Source of the DNA: Carallia brachiata
Lineage: Eukaryota > Streptophyta > Magnoliopsida > Malpighiales > Rhizophoraceae
DNA length: 64,000 bases
Direction of reading: 5' to 3'
Assembly (NCBI GenBank): GCA_021464245.1
Contig: JADCRB010000156.1
Coordinates: forward strand, 761,057 to 825,056
Every line of letters begins with the position of its first letter. Within the stretch, counting starts at the first letter, position 1. Made by a program: the position numbers and the translations under genes. Under the pieces are notes generated by a model. That model was not told where the DNA came from. It made no database searches and saw nothing but the letters and a program-made list of their open reading frames with translations. This document shows, one piece after another, positions 47,889-59,139 of this stretch.

Positions 47889-50800
47889 ATGGATGCGCGC
47901 TTCCCGTTCTCTCCGGCGGAGGTAGCCAGAGTCCGGATGGTCCAGTTTGGCATCCTGAGCCCCGACGAAATTGTAATTTCTCACCCTCCCCTCGCCTCTT
48001 CACTATCGATCTTTCTTCGGTCATCGCCTGTTTGATTCTCGGGAAATCGTAGGGAAAAAGAAAGAAAAAATTTGAAAATGTTTGAATTTCTTGTTCTTTC
48101 TACTCTTATGTGTGCGTTTATGCGAGGAAACTTGGTTTTGTTGTTTTTGATCTGTGGTGGCTTTGATGGGCAGAGACAAATGTCTGTGGTACAAATTGAG
48201 CACAGCGAGACGACGGAGAGGGAAGCCGAAGCCGGCCGGGTTAAGCGACCCTCGGCTGGGTACAATTGATAGGAAGATGAAGTGCGACACTTGTACGGCG
48301 AACATGGCAGAGTGCCCTGGTCATTTTGGGCATCTGGAGCTGGCTAAGCCCATGTTCCATATTGGTTTCATGAAGACTGTGCTCAGTATTATGAGATGTG
48401 TTTGCTTCAATTGTTCCAAGATTCTGGCTGATGAGGTATACTCTGCACGCCTCCATTAAGCCCCCCGCACCAGTCGTTTAGATACTGTATGAATTATGCC
48501 GACTTGCTAAGTGGTTAGCTTGGTGTTTAGGTAAGAAGTAGGGTAGCTGCCAGAATAAGGAAAAATAAGAGGTGCAGTGAAGCCTTTGGTATCTTTTTCT
48601 TACAGTTTTCGACTTTCACGCATGTCTGCTGTTAGTGGATTCGACAATTTTTTTTTTTTTTTTCTTGATCTTTACCTTATTGTTTTGATAGTCATTGGTA
48701 CCTGCATGATTCAGAATGGTTAAATTTTCCTCAAAATTTTACAGGCAGCGTTCGATTAATTGAGATGTCTAAAGGTACTTTTTGAAGCGAGTTTTGCATC
48801 TCGCAGAACCTCAGCAACATTTCAAATTTATGGCCCGGATTTTCCAGGATTTCATTAAGATATCTCATACATTTGTTCATGACATTGGTATATATATAAT
48901 GTGTCTTTTGATTGTTTACTGACAGGAAGACCACAAGTTTAAGCAAGCCTTGAAAATAAAGAACCCGAAGAACAGGCTTAAAAAAATTCTGGATTCTAGC
49001 AAGAATAAAACAAAATGTGAAGGTGGTGACGAAATTGATGTTCAAGGTCAAGATAATGAAGAGCCAGTAAAGAAGAGTCGCGGTGGATGTGGTGCTCAGC
49101 AGCCAAAGATCACTATTGAAGGTATGAAGATGATAGCAGAATACAAGGCACAAAGGAAGAAGAATGATGACCAGGAACAGCTGCCTGAGCCTGTGGAAAG
49201 AAAGCAGACTCTTACGGCAGAAAGAGTAATCTGTTCCTGCATTTGTAATATTCTAACTTAGATGCTAATCATGCATGATCCTGATGGCCAATCATTTTTA
49301 CTACAGGTTCTCAGTGTTTTGAAGAGGATAAGTGATGAGGACTGTCAGTTGTTGGGTTTGAATCCCAAGTATGCACGTCCAGACTGGATGATTCTGCAAG
49401 TCCTTCCAATTCCTCCACCTCCTGTGAGGCCCTCTGTGATGATGGATACATCATCCCGGAGTGAGGCAAGCTTTTCTTTGCCATTATCTTTTCCATACAG
49501 GAGGCATTCATTATAGTTGTTGATAATTTTTGTGATGGTCTTTGCTGTTAGAGAATATGTTCTGATAATACATTTATTTCCTTCAAGCAAATTTGCACTG
49601 GTAGACTTCTTGAATGAATCATGTTTCCTGCCTTGTCTGAATTCAGGACGACTTGACTCATCAACTGGCGATGATCATTAGGCACAATGAGAATCTGAGA
49701 AGACAGGAGAGGGGCGGGGCTCCTGCACATATTATATCTGAGTTTGCACAGTTGTTGCAGTTTCATGTGGCCACATATTTTGACAATGAGTTGCCTGGAC
49801 AGCCAAGGGTGTGGTCCTTGCTCATACATACATGTGTTCGAATTCATAATAAATATGCACAAATGTATGAGTGTGCACAAAAAACATCTTTTTGCTACTA
49901 GAGGTAATGATTTCTTACTATCTGGTGTATCTTTTTTATGCAGGCCACTCAGAGATCAGGAAGACCAATCAAATCTATATGCAGCAGGCTTAAGGCCAAG
50001 GAAGGCCGAATTAGGGGCAACTTGATGGGAAAACGTGTTGACTTCTCTGCACGTACAGTTATTACACCCGATCCAACCATTAACATTGATGAGCTTGGAG
50101 TACCATGGAGTATCGCTTTGAATCTCACTTATCCAGAAACTGTGACTCCATACAACATTGAAAGGTTCATATCTACTCGCAAGTAATATTTTACCATTTT
50201 CAGTAGAAATGTATCATTGAGTGCTGCTCTTTCCTGATACAGGCTAAAGGAGCTTGTTGAGTATGGGCCACATCCTCCCCCTGGAAAAACTGGGGCAAAG
50301 TATATCATTAGAGATGACGGACAAAGACTTGACCTTCGCTACTTGAAGAAAAGTAGTGACCATCATTTGGAGCTTGGCTACAAGGTATTGTCTTGTGTAT
50401 CAACAGGTTTTCAGATTGTTATCTTCATTTATTTTGTGTACTAAATGTTCCATAATGGTTGCAGGTGGAGCGACATTTGTGTGATGGTGACTTCATTCTT
50501 TTTAATCGTCAGCCGAGCCTCCACAAGATGTCAATTATGGGGCATAAAATCAAAATTATGCCATACTCAACTTTCCGCCTCAACTTATCTGTTACTTCAC
50601 CATATAATGCAGATTTTGATGGTGACGAAATGAATATGCATGTTCCGCAGTCATTTGAGACCAGGGCAGAAGTTCTGGAATTAATGATGGTGCCTAAGTG
50701 CATTGTATCACCTCAATCCAACCGGCCTGTGATGGGAATTGTCCAGGATACACTTCTTGGATGCCGTAAAATCACCAAGAGAGATACCTTCATTGAGAAG

Positions 50801-53800
50801 GTGAAATTTATAATTACATTTCAGTCCTTTTGGTTATTTTAATGTGGTTGTTGTTTATTTGTAAGGTCTAGAGCCTAACATTTGTCATATTTGCAGGATG
50901 TCTTTATGAACATCTTAATGTGGTGGGAGGATTTTGATGGAAAAATTCCTGCTCCTGCCATTCTGAAGCCACGACCTCTTTGGACTGGGAAACAAGTATT
51001 TAATCTGATCATACCAAAGCAGATTAACCTAATTCGAACTGCTGCGTGGCACTCTGATTCAGAAAGAGGAATTATTACTCCGGGAGATACTCTGGTTCGA
51101 ATAGAAAAAGGGGAGCTACTTTCAGGAACTCTTTGCAAAAAGACACTTGGGACTTCTCCTGGAAGTCTTATTCATGTCATTTGGTACTCATTTAATTCTT
51201 TTAGCTATCTAATGACTGAAAATTTCATGGCAGAAATCTTTTGGCTTAATTGGGCTTTTCAGGTACTTTAGTCAAAGAATTCTACGTTGAGTCCTCTCAT
51301 CTAAATTTTATGAAGAACTGCTTACTTATGACCGAAGCAAATTGATTGGTGCCTGAATCCTGCTTCACCTTTATTCAGTATAACTGGTTTTTTAATTTGG
51401 GAAAGCAACATGCTTGACATTTGAAATTAGAGCATAATCGGTATACATTGTTTCTGTGAATCTGATGTAATGACTTGAACACCCATGAAAGCTTGAGTTT
51501 TAATAAAGTTGTGGTTTATTGTGTTTTTTTGCTCATCTATGCAGGGAGGAGGTTGGTCCAGATGCAGCTCGCAAATTTTTGGGGCATACACAGTGGCTTG
51601 TGAATTATTGGCTTTTGCAAAATGGTTTTAGCATTGGCATTGGAGATACAATTGCTGATGCATCAACAATGGAGAAAATTAATGAGACTATTTCAGCAGC
51701 TAAAAATGAGGTGAAAAATCTTATTACAAAAGCCCAGAGCAAGGAATTAGAGGCTGAACCTGGGCGAACCATGATGGAATCCTTTGAAAACAAAGTGAAT
51801 CAGGTGCACAATTGTAGATCATCAATGTTTCATTGGGTTTCACTTTGGCTTTTTGTCAGGCTAACATATATGCTGACTTGTAGGTGTTAAATAAAGCTCG
51901 TGATGATGCAGGCAACAGCGCCCAAAAGAGTTTATCTGAGAGTAACAATCTCAAGGCAATGGTTACTGCAGGATCGAAAGGGAGTTTCATTAACATTTCG
52001 CAGATGACTGCTTGTGTGGGACAGCAAAATGTTGAGGGTAAGCGTATACCATTTGGGTTTATAGATCGGACTCTGCCCCACTTCACCAAGGATGACTTTG
52101 GGCCAGAAAGTCGTGGGTTTGTGGAAAATTCATACCTTCGGGGGTTGACCCCACAAGAATTCTTTTTCCATGCTATGGGTGGTAGGGAAGGCCTGATAGA
52201 TACTGCAGTGAAGACCTCTGAGACTGGCTACATCCAGAGGCGGCTGGTGAAGGCCATGGAGGATATTATGGTTAAATATGATGGTACGGTGAGGAATTCA
52301 TTGGGGGATGTTATTCAGTTTCTCTATGGGGAAGATGGTATGGATGCGGTATGGATAGAATCCCAAAAGCTTGATACACTGAAGATGAAGAAATCTGAAT
52401 TTGATAGGGTATTCAGATATGAACTTGATGACGAGGACTGGAACCCCATTTCTTACATGATGCCCGAACACATTGATGATTTGAAAAATATCCGGGAATT
52501 GCGTGATGTGTTTGATGCTGAAGTTCAAAAACTTGAAGCCGATAGATATCAACTTGGAACAGAGATTGCTACCACTGGTGATAGTTCCTGGCCAATGCCT
52601 GTTAACATTGCGAGGCTTGTATGGAATGCACAGAAGACTTTTAAAGTTGACACAAGAAAGCCTTCGAATATTCACCCGATGGAAGCTGTAGAAGCTGTTG
52701 ATAAGCTCCAGGAGAGATTGAAGGTTGTTCCTGGGGAAGATCCATTAAGTGTTGAAGCCCAAAAGAATGCCACACTCTTCTTTGGAATTTTGCTGCGAAG
52801 CACTCTTGCCAGTAAAAGGGTGCTGCAGGAATACAGGCTCACTCGTGAAGCATTTGATTGGGTTATTGGTGAGATAGAGTCCCGATTTTTACAGTCATTG
52901 GTAGCACCTGGGGAAATGATTGGCTGTGTTGCTGCACAGTCTATTGGAGAGCCTGCTACTCAAATGACTCTCAATACATTCCACTATGCTGGTGTGAGTG
53001 CAAAGAATGTCACTCTTGGTGTTCCTAGGTTGAGGGAAATTATTAATGTGGCTAAAAAGATCAAAACACCTTCTCTTTCTGTTTACTTGACACCTGAATG
53101 TAACAAGACGAAGGAGAAGGCTAAGAATGTTCAATGTGCGTTGGAATACACTACTCTTCGAAGTGTTACTCAAGCTACTGAGGTGTGGTATGATCCAGAT
53201 CCCATGAGTACAATAATTGAGGAGGATGTTGATTTTGTGAAGTCTTATTATGAAATGCCTGATGAAGATGTTGCACCAGAGAAAATCTCTCCTTGGTTGC
53301 TCCGCATAGAGTTGAATCGTGAAATGATGGTTGATAAGAAGCTAAGCATGGCTGACATTGCTGAGAAGATCAACCTCGAGTTTGATGATGATTTGACTTG
53401 CATATTCAATGATGATAACGCTGAAAAACTGATTCTTCGTATTCGTATTATGAATGATGAAGCTCCAAAAGGAGAGCTGAATGATGAGTCAGCTGAAGAC
53501 GATGTCTTCCTGAAAAAGATTGAGAGTAACATGCTGACTGAAATGGCTCTTCGAGGTATTCCAGATATCAACAAGGTCTTCATCAAACATGGTAAAGTTA
53601 GCAGGTTTGATGAGAATGAAGGATTTAAGTCAATGGAGGAATGGATGTTGGACACAGAGGGTGTTAATCTGCTTGCTGTTATGTGTCATGAAAATGTTGA
53701 AGCCAGAAGGACAAGCAGCAATCACTTGATTGAAGTCATTGAAGTTCTTGGAATTGAGGCAGTCCGCCGAGCTTTGCTAGATGAGTTGCGAGTTGTTATA

Positions 53801-55599
53801 TCTTTTGATGGATCGTATGTGAATTATCGGCATTTGGCTATACTGTGTGATACCATGACCTATCGCGGCCACTTGATGGCAATTACTCGTCATGGTATCA
53901 ATCGCAATGATACTGGTCCATTGATGAGATGTTCATTTGAAGAGACTGTGGACATTCTCCTTGACGCTGCTGTGTATGCTGAGTCAGATTATTTGAGGGG
54001 GGTCACTGAGAATATAATGCTGGGTCAGCTTGCGCCAATCGGCACAGGGGACTGCTCCTTGTATCTCAACGATGAAATGTTGAAGAATGCCATTGAGCTC
54101 CAGCTCCCAAGTTACATGGATGGCCTAGATTTTGGCATGACCCCTGCCCGATCCCCAATTTCTGGTACTCCATATCACGAAGGCATGATGTCTCCAAATT
54201 ACTTGCTGAGCCCAAATGTTCGACTCTCGCCCATTACAGATGCTCAATTTTTCACCTTATGTTAGTGGGATGCCCTTTTCTCCCGCTTTATCGCCAGGAT
54301 ACAGCCCACCTCACCAGCACAGTCCACAATCACCTGAATACAGTCCTCAATCCCCTACTTACACTCCTAACCTGCAGCAATACAGCCCAACTTCACCAAC
54401 ATACAGCCCCACTTCTCCTACTTACAGCCCCACCAGTCCCGCATACTCTCCTACAAGTCCATCATATTCCCCCACCTCACCAAGCTACAGCCCCACATCA
54501 CCGAGCTACAGCCCAACATCACCGAGTTACAGTCCCACATCACCAAGCTACAGCCCCACTTCTCCAAGTTACAGCCCCACTTCACCCAGTTATAGCCCAA
54601 CCTCTCCTGCATATAGCCCCACCTCACCTGCGTATAGCCCGACATCCCCTGCTTACAGTCCCACTTCACCTTCTTACAGCCCAACTTCTCCTTCCTATAG
54701 CCCAACGTCACCTTCCTATAGTCCAACCTCTCCTTCCTATAGTCCCACGTCTCCATCTTACAGCCCAACTTCACCGGCCTACAGCCCAACTTCCCCTGGT
54801 TACAGTCCAACATCTCCAAGCTACAGTCCAACCTCGCCAACCTATAGCCCCACATCACCAAGCTACAATCCCCAGTCAGCCAAATACAGCCCCTCGCAGG
54901 CTTACTCTCCGAGCAGTCCAAGATTGTCACCTTCCAGTCCCTACAGTCCTACATCTCCAAATTATAGGTAGGACACGCGGCTGTATACATATAGCTTCAA
55001 TCTTGAATTGTCATTGCTATTGCATCTGATCCGAGTTTGGTCATTTTCCGTATTTATGCTATTGATGCGAGAGTTTTCATTCTCCATTTCATTTTCTGCT
55101 GTGGTTGTGAAGATTTCCATTTTGTGGCTGAATGATTGAAAATATTTTATGCAGCCCAACTTCACCATCTTATTCGCCGACGTCTCCATCTTACTCACCA
55201 TCAAGCCCAACATATAGTCCAAGCAGGTAATTCTTGGTTCACTACCTTCTTTACTTTAACATCTGGTTTTGTTTTAGTGGATTACCATTCTTTAAAATTC
55301 TTATCTTATTTGGCAGCCCTTATAATTCTGGAGTCAGTCCAGACTATAGCCCTAGTTCTCCACAATACAGGTATGCTAAAAATAGAATTTTTGGTATGTC
55401 TAATCTGAATTCAATCGCCTGATGGAGTTTACTTTCTTTTTCCTCTATTGCTTACCTTGGCCATCTTCTTTATTGCAGTCCAAGTGCTGGGTATTCTCCA
55501 AGTGCACCTGGGTACTCACCTTCTTCGACGAGTCAATACACACCTCAAACAAGTACTAAGGATGACAGAAAAAACAAGGATGACAGGGACAAGAAGTAG
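47889..55599 (+). CDS. NRPB1: RNA polymerase II largest subunit (RPB1)
   Basis: Fourteen exons: 47889-47972, 48174-48435, 48926-49225, 49307-49465, 49647-49808, 49944-50164, 50243-50384, 50465-50800, 50897-51183, 51545-51803, 51884-54967, 55155-55226, 55317-55370, 55479-55599. It is the catalytic subunit of nuclear Pol II, transcribing mRNA. It starts [16 protein letters not shown]; clamp zinc ligands are in KCDTC and AECPGHFGH; the active-site magnesium loop [10 protein letters not shown] is at 50606-50635; the bridge-helix/trigger-loop region ([20 protein letters not shown]) is in exon 11; the heptad CTD follows and the tail ends [12 protein letters not shown]. All introns are GT-AG except the one after 49465, which begins GCAAGC. 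Two frame breaks occur: one AG unit seems missing at 48217-48222, and one extra T at 54248-54252 would stop the protein just before the CTD. Both are probably sequence errors. The mended length is about 1,850 residues, normal for plants. Confidence 0.97.
54381..54863 (+). repeat. NRPB1: CTD heptad array: 23 consecutive YSPTSPx repeats
   Basis: 483 bp encode exactly 23 uninterrupted heptads in which positions 1-6 (YSPTSP) are perfect and only position 7 varies (S, A, T or G). Upstream are degenerate repeats ([14 protein letters not shown]) and downstream others ([16 protein letters not shown]), continuing across three short exons to 55599. The heptads are docking and phosphorylation sites (Ser2, Ser5, Ser7, Thr4, Tyr1) for capping, splicing and termination factors. 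Synonymous codons vary a lot between units, so amino-acid identity is held by selection rather than by very recent expansion. Confidence 0.95.
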
Positions 55600-56971
55600 T
55601 GTGGGTTAATTTATTCTGGAACGTCTAGCCTTATTTTTAGTTGAGACTATGTATTTGTTTGATGGAGTCTGCGTGTACGTGCGTGGACAGTATGCAGCTA
55701 CCATTTAGGGAAAGGAAGCTTATCAGGTGACAGTTTCTTGGATTTGTTGAAGTGCTGGGCAGGAAGTGCATTGCCTGGAAGTGTTGTAAAGTTATTTGTG
55801 GCATTAAGGAAAATAAGACCGTAGATTCAATTCCCTGGACGATTCACTTTTAAGAGTTTGGAGAAGTGTGCCTGTGTTGTTTCTGCTCTGAATGGAATGA
55901 GTATGCATGAGTTTGATTTTAGCTTCATTCCATTTATTTGCGCTGTTGTTGTAATCTATACTTGAAGCTGGTTTGACAAAACAAAGGCCAGATGGATTAT
56001 ATGATATGTATGATGTATCTATTCCTCCCTCTTTTTTGGGGATGGCACCGAACTATTGTTGTATGATGGACGGTTTGATGTATATGATGCCTCCACTTTC
56101 CACCGTTCGGAACAAATGTTTCTCCTTTTTAAAGTAAGTGAATCTGCATTTGATAAATGAGTTAGTAAATATACGAATAAAACTACTAGTTAAAAAAAAA
56201 AATCCGAGTTAAACCTGCTCCCACTACTCTTGCAGTCCTCACTTTCCTTATTTAGTGGGGTACAATGTCTTATCTCGGTACAGCATCATTTTCAGTAAGG
56301 ATTGGCGTGGAAATTGCTCCGTCCAATTAGTGGCCCAAGCGTTGATTTTGGTTACGATAAAAAAGTAGTGATTTTGAATTTTTTTTCTCTCAATTTGCTT
56401 AAATTGTAAAGAGTCTTTGAAAATTTGAAATCACAGAGATTTTTTTTTTAAGAAAAAAAGTATCTCTGATAGTTTTTTATTACAAAAAATATTAATATAC
56501 TGACAGAAAATTGACAACTCATTGTAATTTGCACAAAAAAAATTGCAATTTGTACAAAAAAAAAAAAAAAGGAGAAAAAAGTTGGGGATCTATGCCCATG
56601 CCCTTTTGATTAAGGAGACCGAGGGTTGCGGAATGAGATTTTAAGAACAAAATGAGCATCAAACAGAGCAGAAGAATAATTGCGCCAGGTGTGGAACTCT
56701 CTTGCGGTGATAGAAGTTGGGTGTTCGAGTGATTTAAGCTGCTCTAATCATGAATCATGATGGAACGGGATGATTTGTTTTTTTCTTTAGTATAACTCTG
56801 GCCGGCAATGGAATGTTTACTTCAGGCATATGATATAATAACTAATAATGGTCTCCGGCCTGCAGCCTGCACTCTCTCATTTGACAGACTCAACAGGACG
56901 CGTTCCAATATTGCTTCCCATCTTCCAAGAAGTAAGATTTCCAGGAACCAATAGACAGGCAACTGGTCCTG
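55600..56971. other. NRPB1 3' UTR and intergenic spacer
   Basis: The first 400-500 bp are probably the NRPB1 3' UTR. Beyond are A-rich tracts near 56190, 56440 and 56560 and the promoter side of the 14-1-1-like gene. No coding pattern seen. Confidence 0.45.
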
Positions 56972-57424
56972 ATGGGGAAACAGCAAAACAACAGCATCCT
57001 GAGTCTTCTAACAAAAGCAGCACGCCCTGTCACTTTCCTGATCAGTCAACCGCCGAGCCCTGTTAAAGCCGCTTCTGGCAAAGGATTCGCCGGTCCGATC
57101 ATTTCACTTGTTCCAAAGGAAGCTCGAAGACATGCGAGAAACGGAAGCTTTCATGCACGGGAACCCACCTCTCCAAAAGTGTCATGCATAGGCCACATCA
57201 AGACAAGAAGAAGAACCGGAAAGCGGCAACAAAACCACGAGAAACAATTCCAGGTTCTTCTTATCCTAAATTGATTCTGAAGAATCTAACGGTAACGCAA
57301 AACAAAAGGGGAAATCTGATGCCCCTGATCCTGATGAGAAGCTGCCATCTACTGTTGTAAAAGTTCCTCTTTGGGGCATATGAAAAAGTTCCCAAGTGCT
57401 CGGAAGGCTCCTGAAACCGCATAG
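56972..57424 (+). CDS. Syringolide-induced protein 14-1-1-like (frame broken in the C-terminal half)
   Basis: Single exon. The first 91 codons read MGKQQNNSILSLLTKAARPV, then PPSPVKAASGKGFAGPIISLVPKEARR and REPTSPKVSCIGHIK. This matches plant proteins related to soybean syringolide-induced 14-1-1 (Arabidopsis At1g76070 type), small basic proteins of unknown function induced by elicitors. The frame stops at 57274. Removing one A from the AAA at 57268-57270 opens a frame reading KSDAPDPDEKLP, and one more base in the TTTGGGG at 57370-57376 leads on to GHMKKFPSARK and a stop at 57422-57424, comparable to the family's C-terminal MKRFASGR motif. So either two sequence errors or a recent pseudogene. 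The first half is well supported; the mended tail is an inference. Confidence 0.65.
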
Positions 57425-58556
57425 GCACTGAATAGACAAAGATACTTGTCCAAGAGAAGTGATTGTAATAAAATTAAGTAACATATTAGCGGATCAGAAC
57501 AGCCCACAAGCCATTTGATTTTCATAGGTTGCTGTGCTTCAGGACTCAGTTCAGCTATATATTACGAACAAGCAAACATTTTGTAATTCAGCAAAGGTTG
57601 AATATAGTTGTGGTTTCATATTTGCAGTTGTTATCTATATTTGTTTATGTTTACTTTTTCCATTTGCTTCCTGTTTGCCCACAAAATTCCAGATAAAAGC
57701 TACAGTGTCAATTGGTTCAGTTGGGCGGCTTGGGCCACCTAAGAAAAGGCTATTATTCAGGCGAATGGACCAAGTAAATAAAAGACAGAAATTTGCAAAG
57801 GCATTACTAACTCAGGAAACTCTTTTTTTGGAATGAAAATTGCCACTTAAAAAGTGAGGTTGGTTTGGTTGGTTGGTCGCATGCCCACTTCAGGCGCCCA
57901 CTATTATTTGGTTTGTCTAAAGGTCTAAGATAATACTCGAGCTAATATCCTGGTCAGAACGAAAATTTAGTAAGAAAATGCGAATTTTTAAAATAAAAGA
58001 AAGTTAAAAAAAAGGTGGAAAATGTGATCCAAGATTAGAGATATTTTTTTTTTCTCTAAAGCCTGAAGACCTAACCACAGAAGAGGATCATGCAGTTTGG
58101 TACTATAATTATTCTTTGTTTTTGTAAAAAAAAAAAAAAAAAAGAAATTTACCAACCTTAATTTCCCCCAAAGGAAGATTACGTTACATCCTCAGGAAAC
58201 TGTTTTTTGAAGCAAAAACTGACTACCACAGCAAAACAATCCCTGTCCTTATCTGCTAATTATTTTGAATTTTCTTTTTCATCAAACTCAAATTAAAACT
58301 TTTAATGTTGAAAATAAATGAAGCATACCAAAGTAAAAGTGTGATCGATATATAATATGAAAAGTATAATATAAAATGAGATAAAATAAATTATTATTAC
58401 CTTCTTATATCTTATCTAGGCACAACCACATGTGGACCCGGTCGGTCCCACTTTGTCCTCATCTGCCGGGGCAAGAACCAACCAACCAAACACCATTAAT
58501 ACTGTTTCGAGTTGTAATCTTCCACTCCATACCATGAAAACCCACATTTTCCCAGG

Positions 58557-58583
58557 AAACAAACAAACAAACAAACAAACAAA
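58557..58583. repeat. (AAAC)n microsatellite
   Basis: Six to seven AAAC units upstream of the PLD delta gene. Confidence 0.85.
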
Positions 58584-59075
58584 GTTTACTTTTTCAGTTT
58601 TTCTTTTATCTTCTAGCTGGTGTTTTTGTTTCTTAGTCTGATGTCCAAAACTGTCAGTTACCATTTACTTTAATTTAAACTCAGGAAGAGAGGAAGGAAG
58701 GAAGAAAGGAAGGCAGCCAAGCAAGCAACCCATGCAGCAGCCACGCGTACCGTAAATCTTCCATATAATAAAAAAATATAATATAATTATATTATAATAA
58801 ATAAATAAAAAAACAAGAAACAGCAAAACAAAACCAAACCCAAACAACCCAAACCTTCCACAGAAGTTTCCTTCCTTCTGCAATTATCCTTTACTTATCT
58901 CTACAGTTACTTTCTTTCTTTTTCTTTTTTGCAGGACTCTGAAAAAGCGCATTAAACTCCAACTAATTTGATACGAATTCTTTGTGGGTTGAGTGCCATT
59001 TTCTTCGTCTACAAGACTATCTCTACAGTTACTCTTGCATTTAATTTAAATTTGTTGTTTGTCTACAGAGACAGA

Positions 59076-59078
<3 letters not shown>

Positions 59079-59107
<29 letters not shown>
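59079..59107 (+). repeat. (AG)n microsatellite in the PLD delta 5' UTR
   Basis: About 14 AG units end 33 bp before the start codon at 59140. The frame is open through it upstream but has no ATG, so it is leader rather than coding. Confidence 0.9.
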
Positions 59108-59110
<3 letters not shown>

Positions 59111-59139
59111 CAACGGTGACCGTCGATAAGCTTCCATCG

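Larger units (their letters stand above)
57425..59139. other. Intergenic and PLD delta promoter/leader
   Basis: No gene recognised; the ORF at 57534-57836 shows no family. Present are an A-run at 58126-58143, the (AAAC)n tract, a GAAGG-rich stretch at 58684-58712, a short AT-rich palindrome-like run near 58769-58806, and CT-rich sequence before the PLD leader. Confidence 0.45.

Noticed and set aside
54259..55029. 256-codon ORF in another frame of the CTD
   Set aside because: Product of the 21-bp repeat read out of frame; the YSPTSPx frame is the real one.
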